Source of the DNA: Vibrio aestuarianus
GTDB lineage: Bacteria; Pseudomonadota; Gammaproteobacteria; Enterobacterales; Vibrionaceae
Assembly: GCF_012395185.1 (NCBI RefSeq)
Contig: NZ_JAAZTU010000003.1
Coordinates: 100,568 to 164,567 of the forward strand
DNA: 64,000 bases
Direction of reading: 5' to 3'
This document shows, one piece after another, positions 1 to 8,715 of the stretch (the first letter of the stretch is position 1; every line of letters starts with the position of its first letter). Both the position numbers and the translations under genes were made by a program. The notes beneath the pieces were generated by a model. It was not told where the DNA came from. It made no database searches and saw nothing but the letters and a program-made list of their open reading frames with translations.

Positions 1-802
1 ATTTTTGTGATATGTGATGAATCTCATGTTGAAATGGATCACCAGCAATTCGTTGGAGGGCGCGCTGGAATGCTTGATTAGCCAAAGATTCAAGCTGTTG
101 ATCGACAGTGGTTAGCTGAGGATGAGTTTGTTTACCCAAAAAGATGTTATCGACGCCAACGATGGCAACTTGCTCTGGAACTTTCCAGCCTAAATGTTGC
201 AATTGTTCAATCATACCAATCGCATTTTGATCGGTGGCACAGATCACGGCACTACAATCGGACTTTCTCTCAATGAAAGCTAACGCGGCCTCTCTTCCTC
301 CGGATAAAGCACAATTATCGACGCAAAAAACGTGTTCAGACTGATAGATATGGTGATATTTACTTAACGAATCTTGATAAGCCTTAAAGCGTGAGCGTAT
401 ATCATTGACCGATAAATCTCCGCAGAAGCCAATTTGGGTATGGCCATTGGTGTAAAGCCAATCATAAAGTGCTTCAATTCCAGCGCGTTGGGTGCTGCAA
501 AATTGTTCGACAGGGAGTGGTGAATAACTGGCTGCTAATGAGATTACCGGAATATTTTTAGCTAATGCTTTTTTTACTAAGCGGTCGGAAGCACAATGAA
601 GAACCACCAGTAATGCATCAAGGTGGTTTAAGCTAACGTCGAGGTCAAAATCTCGTTGCTCTCCGGAACGAATGATGACTAAATTAGCGTTATTCTGCTT
701 GGCGAGTTGACGGCAGGTTGCGCTCAACTCTCCCATATAGAACCCACTTAGCATTGGCATGATCACACCAATTGTTGGACGGCTTGGTTTATTTTTAGGC
801 AT
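1..802 (-). CDS. LacI-type ligand-binding sensor protein, 3' end cut by the window edge
   Basis: The reading frame is open from an ATG at 802-800 to the window edge (267 codons seen). The translation matches the sugar-binding domain of LacI/periplasmic-binding-protein-like regulators: it opens with a PTIGVIMPMLSGFY-type first strand, and later carries VICATDQNAIGMI and VAIVGVDN motifs. The N-terminal helix-turn-helix normally found before this domain is absent; reading the frame upstream of the ATG gives no HTH either. In known architectures a LacI-like domain at the very N-terminus is usually followed by an output domain such as GGDEF, histidine kinase or AraC HTH; that part lies outside the window. 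The gene starts 56 bp after the amylase stop on the same strand, so the two may be co-transcribed. Sugar sensing is inferred from fold and neighbour. Confidence 0.75.
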   Translation of the reverse strand, partial: MPKNKPSRPTIGVIMPMLSGFYMGELSATCRQLAKQNNANLVIIRSGEQRDFDLDVSLNHLDALLVVLHCASDRLVKKALAKNIPVISLAASYSPLPVEQFCSTQRAGIEALYDWLYTNGHTQIGFCGDLSVNDIRSRFKAYQDSLSKYHHIYQSEHVFCVDNCALSGGREAALAFIERKSDCSAVICATDQNAIGMIEQLQHLGWKVPEQVAIVGVDNIFLGKQTHPQLTTVDQQLESLANQAFQRALQRIAGDPFQHEIHHISQK

Positions 803-858
803 ATCATTAGTCGTCAGTGTTAATGTTAGTAGTTGCTTACAGGGTAAGTTTATTATCC

Positions 859-2640
859 CTAAATCAGTTCGATAAAGTGCGCGGAAAGTGGTGAAAACTG
901 AAGTGGTACGTAGGCTGTATCTTCTTTCTCATTCACTATCAATACCAGTGCTTGCTGGGTAAGGTGCTCAAACAGTGGATATTCCCCCTCGCTTAATCCC
1001 CAATACTTAATCAATGCCATCGGAATACTTAGATGTAATGATTTCGAGTGAGTGTCACTGAAGTTCGCCGCCAGGATCAGTTTTTGAGTGGTATTCCCTC
1101 GAGCAAAAGCAAATAGGCTGTCTTGCAGAGGAGCAAAGTTGTCAACGTTTTGCGCATACAAATCATGATATTCGCCCATCAAGGCCGGGCTCTGTTTGGC
1201 TAAATTGAGCAATGTGCAATAAAAATCGCGAAGTTGCTTTTCACTATCAGTTAATTGGCCACCATCAAATAGGCCGTTGTTCATCCAGCGCTGATGACTT
1301 GGCACACCAATATAGTCGAAGATAGAAGTGCGAGATGGCTGACCAAAGCCTGCATGTTCGGCACCCGCTTCCCCGACTTCTTGTCCGAAATAAATCATGG
1401 TTGGCGCGGTCGATAAGCACGTTGAAATCAACATCGCGGGGATCGCTTTTTCAGCACTTCCTGCAAATTGTGGTGATGCTATACGCTGCTCATCGTGATT
1501 ATCGAGAAAGTGCAGCATGTGATGTTCAATATCACGCAATTGATATTCAATGCGGCCAATCTCTTTGGTCGAACCATGACCTTGCATCACCGCTTTTAAT
1601 GAATCGTAAAGGTCTACTTTATCGTAGAGATAATCCATCTTTCCTAGCTGAATATAATCTCGGTATAGCTCCGGTTGGTACACTTCGGCTAATAAAAATG
1701 CGTGTGGATTTTGTTGTTTAATCGCCGAGTTCATATAGCTCCAGAACTCAATAGGCACCATCTCTGCCATGTCGTAGCGAAAGCCATCGACGCCTTTATT
1801 GATCCAATACAACGCAATATCGCGAAACTTGACCCATGAATCTGGCACGCTTTTATCTTGCCAGAATGCAGCATGCTCACGGTGAGACTTAAAACGGTAC
1901 TCTTCTGGTAACGACACAAAATCTTTGCTGCCGTCGGGTCTTATGCCGTAATTTACTTTGACGGTTTCGTACCAGTCATCCGCATTGGGTTTAGCAAGTC
2001 GTGAACCATTGCCTGTCCATTTTGCAGGATATTCATGGTATGGCGTTGCTAAATCAGGGTGCTTTTCGCCACCGAGTGGCAAAAGGGAAGTAGGTATATC
2101 AGGCAGTTCAAATGGCTGCTGTGGAATGTAATAGAAGTTGTTATCTCTTGCATATTCGACACTGGTGTCATCATTGGCTCCGAAATCATTTACACCAGCA
2201 GGGTTATTTAAGCCGCGATACTGCCTTGCAACATGATTAGGGACGATATCGATGATGACTTTCATACCCGCATTGTGCGTTCGGTGAATTAATGCTGCAA
2301 ACTCTTCATTTCGCTGTTCAGGGTTATCGGCTAAATCTGGATTGACCGAATAGTAGTCTTTGACAGCATAGGGTGAGCCTGCACGGCCTTTGACCACACT
2401 TGGGTGATCGTTGTGAATGCCGTATTGAGTGTAGTTACGAACCAAAGCATGGTGGGGTACACCGGTATACCAAATATGGGTGATGCCCAACTTTTGAATT
2501 TCAGCCAGCGCTTGATGAGTAAAATCACTGAATTTACCCAAGCCATTTTGTTCGGCGCTGCCCCACGGAGTATTGACACTTTTTTTATTACCAAATAAGC
2601 GCGTGAATACCTGATAGATATTGTATTTATTAGTGGTCAT
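859..2640 (-). CDS. Cytoplasmic alpha-amylase, GH13 family
   Basis: A 593-residue glycoside hydrolase family 13 enzyme that should cleave alpha-1,4-glucosidic bonds in maltodextrin or starch fragments. All four conserved GH13 regions are visible: DIVPNHV (131-137), GFRYD with the nucleophile Asp290, AEVYQP with the acid/base Glu319, and FLDNHDEQR (378-386) with the transition-state Asp383. There is no signal peptide (the N-terminus MTTNKYNIYQVF is polar), so the enzyme should act in the cytoplasm on imported oligosaccharides. A C-terminal beta-domain of about 90 residues follows the barrel. It is the upstream gene of a likely pair with the LacI-type sensor. Exact substrate (maltodextrin, glycogen or other) cannot be told from sequence. 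Confidence 0.9.
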   Translation of the reverse strand: MTTNKYNIYQVFTRLFGNKKSVNTPWGSAEQNGLGKFSDFTHQALAEIQKLGITHIWYTGVPHHALVRNYTQYGIHNDHPSVVKGRAGSPYAVKDYYSVNPDLADNPEQRNEEFAALIHRTHNAGMKVIIDIVPNHVARQYRGLNNPAGVNDFGANDDTSVEYARDNNFYYIPQQPFELPDIPTSLLPLGGEKHPDLATPYHEYPAKWTGNGSRLAKPNADDWYETVKVNYGIRPDGSKDFVSLPEEYRFKSHREHAAFWQDKSVPDSWVKFRDIALYWINKGVDGFRYDMAEMVPIEFWSYMNSAIKQQNPHAFLLAEVYQPELYRDYIQLGKMDYLYDKVDLYDSLKAVMQGHGSTKEIGRIEYQLRDIEHHMLHFLDNHDEQRIASPQFAGSAEKAIPAMLISTCLSTAPTMIYFGQEVGEAGAEHAGFGQPSRTSIFDYIGVPSHQRWMNNGLFDGGQLTDSEKQLRDFYCTLLNLAKQSPALMGEYHDLYAQNVDNFAPLQDSLFAFARGNTTQKLILAANFSDTHSKSLHLSIPMALIKYWGLSEGEYPLFEHLTQQALVLIVNEKEDTAYVPLQFSPLSAHFIELI

Positions 2641-2804
2641 AACGGTTGAACCTAAGCCATCACGTTTATATCAATATTGGATGAGTTTTAGGCTAGTTGA
2701 AGCGCAATGAGACAAAATCCTCCTTGATGCATTAATTGGGGGCGTAGATGGCAAGGAGTGAGCGGAAGTGTGATGCGGTTTGAATTATTTGGAACGCTAA
2801 CTAG

Positions 2805-2834
2805 CATAGACCCCACTAACTGGTGAGGTCTATG
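2805..2834 (-). terminator. Hairpin downstream of rhlE
   Basis: An 8-bp inverted repeat (CATAGACC at 2805-2812, GGTCTATG at 2827-2834) lies 17 bp beyond the rhlE stop codon, with a further 3-bp inner stem. No U-run follows on the minus strand, so it may be a Rho-dependent end or an RNA-stabilising hairpin. Confidence 0.35.
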
Positions 2835-2850
2835 GATAGAGAGTCAACGC

Positions 2851-4089
2851 TTACGAGCGTTTAGCTTGCTTAGGGCGAGAAGGGGGACGAGACGCATTGG
2901 AGCGGTCGTTATCACGCTTTTTCAAGTGGTAATTTAAAATCGAAATAGGTACGTCTTTTTTCGGGGTGAAGCCTTCAATCTCTTTGCGTACCAATAAATG
3001 TCCTAAGCGACTTTCAATCATACATAAGTTTTTAAAGTCATCTCTTGATACCAGTGAGATTGCTTCGCCTGTAGCACCTGCGCGACCAGTACGGCCGATA
3101 CGGTGAATGTAGTTTTCAGCTGGGTAGGGCAGATCGTAATTGATAACACGCTCTAAGTTGTCGATATCAATCCCGCGAGCCGCGACGCCAGTCGCAATCA
3201 GAAATTGAAGTTTACCGGCTTTGAAATCGGCCAATAATTTTTCTCGAACTTCTTGGCTACGCCCGCTATGAAATGCTTCGGCGGTGATGCCGCGTTTTTC
3301 CAATTGACTGGCTAACTTGGCGGCGCCATGTTTGGTTTCAATGAAAATCATCGCCTGCTGCCATTGGTTTTCATTGATCAAATGGCTAAGCAGAGCGGAT
3401 TTTTGATCTTTATCGACCGTGATGATCCACTGCTCAATTTGATTTGGTGTTTTGTTGTAGCCCGCAACATCAATTTCGATTGGGTTATTAATCGCTGATT
3501 TTGCCAGTTCGCGTACTGGGCGAGAGAGTGTTGCAGAAAACAGCAAGTTCTGACGATCAAGCGGTAGGCGATCAACAATTTTATTGATGTCTTCAATGAA
3601 GCCCATATCCAACATGCGGTCGGCTTCATCCATGACTAACACTTCCAGCTCGTCAAAATGGACGGCACGTTGTCCATACATATCAAGCAAGCGGCCTGGT
3701 GTGGCGATCAAAATATCCACACCTTCAATCAAGCGTTGTTTCTGTTTTTGAGAATCAACACCGCCGTACATTGCAAGCGATGTCAGTGAAAGATATTTCG
3801 CATATTGCGTAATGTTTTCTTCTACTTGCAGTGCTAACTCACGAGTTGGAGCAAGAATTAATGCACGTACGCGTTTGGCACGCTGTGTTTTTCCTTGGCT
3901 GAGCATTTGTAGAATAGGCAATACAAAACTGGCCGTTTTACCGGTACCGGTCTGCGCCGCCGCTATCACATTTTTACCCGTTAAAATGGCTGGAATCGCC
4001 TTTTCTTGGATGGGAGTGGGGGCGGAATAACCGAGTTCGGTAACGGCTTTTAAGATTGGATCGCTCAATCCAAGATTGGAGAATGGCAT
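2851..4089 (-). CDS. rhlE: ATP-dependent RNA helicase RhlE (DEAD-box)
   Basis: A 412-residue DEAD-box helicase that remodels structured RNA, for example during ribosome assembly and mRNA decay. Motifs in order: Q motif with PTPIQ (25-29), Walker A AQTGTGKT (45-52), APTRELA, TPGR, DEAD in LVMDEADRMLDMGF, SAT in LFSATL, and HRIGRTGRAG near residue 330. The short N-terminus (MPFSNLGLS) and the basic, disordered tail (RSNASRPPSRPKQAKRS) fit the RhlE subgroup rather than DeaD, SrmB or DbpA, which have longer or structured C-termini. It stands alone between intergenic regions of about 200 bp. Assignment to the RhlE subgroup is by overall resemblance. Confidence 0.88.
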   Translation of the reverse strand: MPFSNLGLSDPILKAVTELGYSAPTPIQEKAIPAILTGKNVIAAAQTGTGKTASFVLPILQMLSQGKTQRAKRVRALILAPTRELALQVEENITQYAKYLSLTSLAMYGGVDSQKQKQRLIEGVDILIATPGRLLDMYGQRAVHFDELEVLVMDEADRMLDMGFIEDINKIVDRLPLDRQNLLFSATLSRPVRELAKSAINNPIEIDVAGYNKTPNQIEQWIITVDKDQKSALLSHLINENQWQQAMIFIETKHGAAKLASQLEKRGITAEAFHSGRSQEVREKLLADFKAGKLQFLIATGVAARGIDIDNLERVINYDLPYPAENYIHRIGRTGRAGATGEAISLVSRDDFKNLCMIESRLGHLLVRKEIEGFTPKKDVPISILNYHLKKRDNDRSNASRPPSRPKQAKRS

Positions 4090-4273
4090 GCTGACTCTCA
4101 GAATTATGATAATTTGGTAGGATTAGCCCAACAAGGCTCAACCTGTGTCGATAAGAGCACATTCTAGCATGAAGTCAGCAAACGCGAACGAAGATCGCAC
4201 ATTTTAGCGATAGCTATTTTGTTGTTCATGAAAGGCAGTGATACCGCTTGAGTATCACTGCTGCTAGTCGAAG

Positions 4274-5812
4274 TTATTTAGCTGAACGTTTTTGAGTAAA
4301 TCCGCCATATAGGTCCAATCGTCGGTGACGTAAGTTAGTGACGGAGCCTTCCATGTTGAGCTGCTTGAGTTTGTCTAAATCAACGTCTGCAAAAATGATC
4401 ATTTCAGTGTTAGGGCTTGCCTCTGTGATCGTTGCATCGTGTGGGAAATAGATATCAGAAGGGGAGAAAACCGCCGACTGAGCATATTGAATGTCGACAT
4501 TATCCACCCTTGGAAGGTTTCCAACACTGCCGCCAATAGCAACATAGCATTCGTTTTCGATGGCACGGGCTTGTGAGCATAAGCGTACGCGTTGGTAACC
4601 ATTTTTGGTATCAGTCCAAAATGGCACGAAGATGATCTGCACATCTTGTTCTGCCATCATTCTGCCAAGTTCTGGAAACTCACTGTCGTAGCAAATCAAA
4701 ATGCCGACACGTCCTGCATCGGTTTCAAAAACCTTCACCTTATCGCCACCATCAATCACCCAGTCTCTTTTTTCATGTGGAGTGATATGAATTTTATACT
4801 GCTCGTCTATCGAGCCATCTCGATGCAGCAAATAGGAGACATTATACAGTTGGTCATCTTTGATCACCGGCATACTGCCAGCAATAATGTTGATGTTGTA
4901 GGTGACTGCCAATTGTGAAAAATGCAGTTTTATTTCATCGCTGAATGAAGCAAGAAAGCGTATTGCTTCAACTGAATTCTTATCATTTTGTAACCCCATT
5001 AACGGCGCATTGAAAAACTCTGGAAATAAGGCGAAATCGGCCTTGTAATTGGACAGTGATGACACAAAAAATTCAGATTGTTGCATCAAGTCTTCGACGC
5101 TTTCCATCGCGCGCATCTGCCATTGCACAATGCCTAAGCGAACAATAGTCTTTTCAATATCATGAACAGAAAAGATATCTTCTTCATAGAAGAAATTATC
5201 CCATTCTAATAATGTTGCGTAGCCTTGTGAGCTGTCGTCTTCCGGTAGGTAGTGACGCATAATACGTTTTACGTCGAAATCATTCGCTAATTGAAAAGAT
5301 AAAATAGGGTCATGCAGCTCGCGTCTTTTGATTTTTTCTATATATTCAGCGACCTTCATTTCTTTGGCATGTTTAGCGTAACCTGGAATACGCCCACCAG
5401 CCAAAATTGCTTTCAAGTTATTGCTGCGACATAACTCTTTTCTTGCCTCGTAAAGACGTCTTCCTAAACGTAAACCTCGGTAATCTGGGTGGACAAACAC
5501 ATCCAAACCATAAAGTGCATCACCACTGGTTTTATGTTGAATCACATTATTTTCATTGATGATGTCGGTATAGACGTGCGGTAATGACATCCGGTTATAG
5601 TCAACTTTAATTGTTAATGCTGCGCCAACAATGCGCCCATCATCTTCAATACAAATTTGCCCGTCAGGAAACTGATGTACAAGGTCCATGATGGTCATCC
5701 GTGGCCATGACCCGCCAACGTCATGAAAGACCAGATCCATTAACGCCGCCAGTTCAGAATAATCACTCGTCTCTATGACTCTTAAGGTTAAGCGTGGGGT
5801 TGATTTTCTCAT
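4274..5812 (-). CDS. Bifunctional GNAT acetyltransferase / nitrilase-family amidohydrolase fusion
   Basis: A 512-residue two-domain protein. Residues 1-215 are a GNAT N-acetyltransferase domain with the acetyl-CoA loop RGLRLGRRLYEARK (112-125). Residues 225-505 are a carbon-nitrogen hydrolase (nitrilase superfamily) domain with the Glu-Lys-Cys triad visible as FPEFF (Glu265), YKIH (Lys340) and ILICYDSEFPE (Cys374). Such fusions are a known but poorly characterised family. An acyl transfer coupled to amide hydrolysis, perhaps in metabolite repair or amide turnover, is conceivable but unproven. The ATG at 5812 has an AAGGA upstream. The gene is monocistronic and divergent from the membrane protein at 6084. 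Confidence 0.88.
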   Translation of the reverse strand: MRKSTPRLTLRVIETSDYSELAALMDLVFHDVGGSWPRMTIMDLVHQFPDGQICIEDDGRIVGAALTIKVDYNRMSLPHVYTDIINENNVIQHKTSGDALYGLDVFVHPDYRGLRLGRRLYEARKELCRSNNLKAILAGGRIPGYAKHAKEMKVAEYIEKIKRRELHDPILSFQLANDFDVKRIMRHYLPEDDSSQGYATLLEWDNFFYEEDIFSVHDIEKTIVRLGIVQWQMRAMESVEDLMQQSEFFVSSLSNYKADFALFPEFFNAPLMGLQNDKNSVEAIRFLASFSDEIKLHFSQLAVTYNINIIAGSMPVIKDDQLYNVSYLLHRDGSIDEQYKIHITPHEKRDWVIDGGDKVKVFETDAGRVGILICYDSEFPELGRMMAEQDVQIIFVPFWTDTKNGYQRVRLCSQARAIENECYVAIGGSVGNLPRVDNVDIQYAQSAVFSPSDIYFPHDATITEASPNTEMIIFADVDLDKLKQLNMEGSVTNLRHRRLDLYGGFTQKRSAK

Positions 5813-6083
5813 TGAATAAGTATCCTTTTTTTATTTATCTGGATTGCTCGTTAGAAATCAGCTGACTGATAGCCAGGAAAAAATAGCAACGAGTAATACG
5901 ACATTTTCACTATCTCTTAACCTTCTGAAGATTACTAGCACAGCTTCGTTAATTTTTTATCGAGATAAAAACAATATTGTTAACAACTACTATGGGGAGT
6001 TAGATTCGCATCACAGAGGTTTTCGGATAAAAAACATCCATATCCGATATATTAACCCTACTGTTTCGTAAGGGAATTCATTC

Positions 6084-6863
6084 ATGGAAGATCAACAGTT
6101 ACCCATCCAATATACGGTGGTCAGTGCGCTTAAATTAGTAAGAGCAAACTGGCTGACGTTGCTTTTTCTGTCTTCTCCTTTTTGTGTAGTGAATGGCTAT
6201 TTTGTTTTAGGTTGGGTTGATATTTCACAGCCTCAAGTGATCTTTACACCATTGAATATGCTGATTGGTTTACTTTATTTGGCGACAGCAGCAATGGCGA
6301 CCGTTAGGATTCACCGTTTGGCACTGTTAGATGAAAAGTCATGCAGCTTAGGGGCTATTTTCCATATCAGTATCCGTGAGTGGCGATTTGTGGGGTGGTG
6401 GGGTGTATTGGCGAGTGCTCTGTTTGGTGCGATGTTTATCCCTTTGTTTCTGGTCGGGTCACTTGCAAGTACTGTTGGTGCTGCACAATGGGTGTTACAG
6501 CTTATGACTTATGGCGTGATGCTTCCTATTTGCTGGTTATTAGCGCGTTGGTCACTGGTGTTACCTGCAACGGCTTTAGACCATCAACCAAGAGGGTTAA
6601 CTATTGCGTGGCGCAGGTCGAAGCCACACAGTAAATCGCTGTTTATTTTGATTGGTGTGATCCCGACATTGATCAATATCGTGTTGCAACCATTGTTTGC
6701 GTCCAATATTTTGATGGTGACATTCTTAGCCTCTGCAATTTGGCTGTTTGTTTGTGCAGTTGAAATTTGTATTTTGTCATTGAGTTATCAATGGATCATT
6801 CAACGCGAAGCGGCAGAGCAGAAGCTAGAAAACCACTTGCAGTTGCAGGTAGGCGGCAAGTGA
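6084..6863 (+). CDS. Conserved multi-spanning membrane protein of unknown function
   Basis: A 259-residue integral inner-membrane protein with about six hydrophobic segments (near residues 20-50, 65-85, 105-130, 132-155, 185-205 and 212-240) and a polar C-terminal tail. I do not recognise a catalytic motif. Overall it recalls the YciC-like family of inner-membrane proteins, but the likeness is weak. An AAGGGAAT purine stretch about 8 bp upstream supports the ATG at 6084. It is divergent from the GNAT-nitrilase gene and convergent with the serine dehydratase gene; no operon partner is present. Confidence 0.7.
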   Translation: MEDQQLPIQYTVVSALKLVRANWLTLLFLSSPFCVVNGYFVLGWVDISQPQVIFTPLNMLIGLLYLATAAMATVRIHRLALLDEKSCSLGAIFHISIREWRFVGWWGVLASALFGAMFIPLFLVGSLASTVGAAQWVLQLMTYGVMLPICWLLARWSLVLPATALDHQPRGLTIAWRRSKPHSKSLFILIGVIPTLINIVLQPLFASNILMVTFLASAIWLFVCAVEICILSLSYQWIIQREAAEQKLENHLQLQVGGK

Positions 6864-6974
6864 GTTCATCCCCATTAGCATAGATACACTATGTGATTGG
6901 GGTGAGTGAACGTAGCCAACACCGCTGCAAATTCAAGTCGGAAGGGTATAAGGTTTATTTTTATCAGAGACCGT

Positions 6975-8342
6975 TTATTCACAAGGTGGAGCTAAATGAA
7001 TAAGTGCCAACCCACCTAATGATGTTTCTCGATATTTTTTGTTCATGTCCTTACCAGTTTGAAACATAGTATCGATGACTTTATCTAAAGATATTAAACA
7101 TTTACTGGTTCGTTTTAATGCCATTCGAGAGGCGTTTATCGCTTTCATTGCCCCCATGGCATTTCGCTCTATACATGGCACTTGGACTAACCCTCCAATT
7201 GGGTCACAAGTCATACCCAATGAATGTTCCATCGCGATTTCTGCGGCAATGCATATTTGTTCGTTACTGCCGCCTCTCAGTGCGGTTAACCCTGCCGCAG
7301 CCATAGAGGAAGACACGCCAATTTCACCTTGACAACCCACTTCAGCGCCAGATATTGATGCATTGGTTTTGTACAAAATTCCAATCGCGCCAGCAACGGC
7401 TAGAAAATCTTTCAACTGTTTGGTGTCGAGCGGCTTAATGAAACGATGGTAGTACATTAGCACCGCAGGAATGACGCCAGCGGCACCGTTAGTTGGTGAT
7501 GTGACCACTTGTCCACCCGCTGCATTCTCTTCGCTTACTGCAAAAGCAAATAAATTAATCCAATCCATGATTTCCATTGGGTCATTCTCTATTGCCGCAT
7601 TTGCTTCCAGCTTTTTTAATAGCGCAGGTGCTCGGCGAGTGACATGCAGCCCTCCTTCTAGTATTCCTTCTGTTTCTAAACCTCGTTGCATACACAGCGA
7701 CATTACCTTCCAAATTTGGTCAGCTTTTTTATTGATCTCTTCAACGCTTTGAAAGGCAAGTTCATTGCGGAGCACTAAACCACCTAAACTGAGCCCATTT
7801 TTTTCAGCTTTGAATAGGAGTTCGTCGGCAGAGGAGAAAGAGAATTCGACGTCTACTGTCGGTTGACTGCTGCCATGTTGCAGCTCTTGCGCTGTGGCAA
7901 CAAATCCGCCTCCGACTGAATAATAGGTTTCAAAGGCAAGCTGCTGCCCTTGTTTACCAAAGGCCGTAATAGTCATGCCATTTTCGTGCAGTGGCAGGTT
8001 GGTCGATTGGAAAATAAGGTCGGTTTGAACGTCAAAAGCGATATTGTGAGAGCCTGCTAAGTTGAGTATTCCCTCTTCGAAAGCAACGGCTAGTGATTGC
8101 TTGGCACTGGTTATTTTGATGGTGTCGGGCTTATTGCCCAGTAAACCAAGAACGACCGCTCGGTCGGTATGGTGGCCCTTACCGGTTAACGATAAAGAGC
8201 CATAAAGATCAACTTGTACTCGCTTTACTTCAGAAAGATCAGCAATAAGGCGTGTGAATTGATAACCGGCGATCATCGGACCGTTGGTGTGTGAACTTGA
8301 AGGGCCGACGCCAATTTTAAAAATCTCAAAAATGGATAACAT
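6975..8342 (-). CDS. sdaA: L-serine ammonia-lyase (L-serine dehydratase), iron-sulfur type
   Basis: Deaminates L-serine to pyruvate and ammonia using a [4Fe-4S] cluster. From the chosen ATG at 8342 the protein is 455 residues and begins MLSIFEIFKIGVGPSSSHTN, aligning with the family start. A TTG at 8378 would add 12 hydrophobic residues that have no counterpart in E. coli SdaA (454 aa). The cluster ligands are Cys337 (VGCQGEIG), Cys379 (GMTCDPIGG) and Cys390 (QVPCIERN), with the 42- and 11-residue spacings of Legionella serine dehydratase. The penultimate residue is Cys454 (APPCE), matching the tail-in-mouth cysteine of that enzyme. No sdaC-type serine transporter lies in the window. The gene is monocistronic. 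Confidence 0.93.
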   Translation of the reverse strand: MLSIFEIFKIGVGPSSSHTNGPMIAGYQFTRLIADLSEVKRVQVDLYGSLSLTGKGHHTDRAVVLGLLGNKPDTIKITSAKQSLAVAFEEGILNLAGSHNIAFDVQTDLIFQSTNLPLHENGMTITAFGKQGQQLAFETYYSVGGGFVATAQELQHGSSQPTVDVEFSFSSADELLFKAEKNGLSLGGLVLRNELAFQSVEEINKKADQIWKVMSLCMQRGLETEGILEGGLHVTRRAPALLKKLEANAAIENDPMEIMDWINLFAFAVSEENAAGGQVVTSPTNGAAGVIPAVLMYYHRFIKPLDTKQLKDFLAVAGAIGILYKTNASISGAEVGCQGEIGVSSSMAAAGLTALRGGSNEQICIAAEIAMEHSLGMTCDPIGGLVQVPCIERNAMGAMKAINASRMALKRTSKCLISLDKVIDTMFQTGKDMNKKYRETSLGGLALIHLAPPCE

Positions 8343-8512
8343 GGCAATACCTACGATAAAGAGAGTGACTGTTAGCAATAGTAGCGTTTTTCGTTAGTGA
8401 AAGAGAGAGAAGATTGAATGCTTTGTAACAAAAATTTAATATCTTAACCAGTTGAGTAAATATCAAAAATTCATCATATTGTAATCACGATGTAATAATT
8501 AGTGAGGGTAAC

Positions 8513-8614
8513 ATGCAGCATCAAGAAATGATCCAACCTGCTTTTCTCGGGGTGATAGGTAAAACCAGTCTTTTTTCGTTCGTTATCGTTATGGGTATAT
8601 TTGCCTTTATCTAA
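8513..8614 (+). CDS. Possible small membrane protein, 33 residues
   Basis: A short ORF in the 373-bp gap between sdaA and selO. It has an ATG at 8513, a GAGGG ribosome-binding site 4-5 bp upstream and a TAA at 8612-8614. The first half is polar (MQHQEMIQPAF), and the C-terminal half is a single hydrophobic stretch (FSFVIVMGIFAFI) of the kind seen in one-span small proteins. No homologue is recognised. The clear Shine-Dalgarno sequence is the main support. An alternative is non-coding leader sequence of selO; a 7-bp inverted repeat (8625-8631 with 8648-8654) follows the stop. Confidence 0.35.
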   Translation: MQHQEMIQPAFLGVIGKTSLFSFVIVMGIFAFI

Positions 8615-8715
8615 ATAGAGCCAACTAGGGTTGGGTTACACTCATATACCCTAGCAACTTGGTCGGGTATTTGTTAACGTGCGAGTGTCATAGCATTGTA
8701 AACAAAGGACTTCGC

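Noticed and set aside
5844..6071. 75-codon ORF between the GNAT-nitrilase gene and the membrane protein
   Set aside because: It starts with TTG and has no ribosome-binding site. It fills the divergent promoter region and shows no domain or biased codon use.
8343..8378. Longer N-terminus for L-serine dehydratase from TTG 8378
   Set aside because: The added hydrophobic residues have no counterpart in the family, while ATG 8342 gives the standard start and length.
8625..8654. 7-bp inverted repeat before selO as a terminator
   Set aside because: The loop is 16 nt and no U-run follows, so it is not a convincing terminator. It could be chance.
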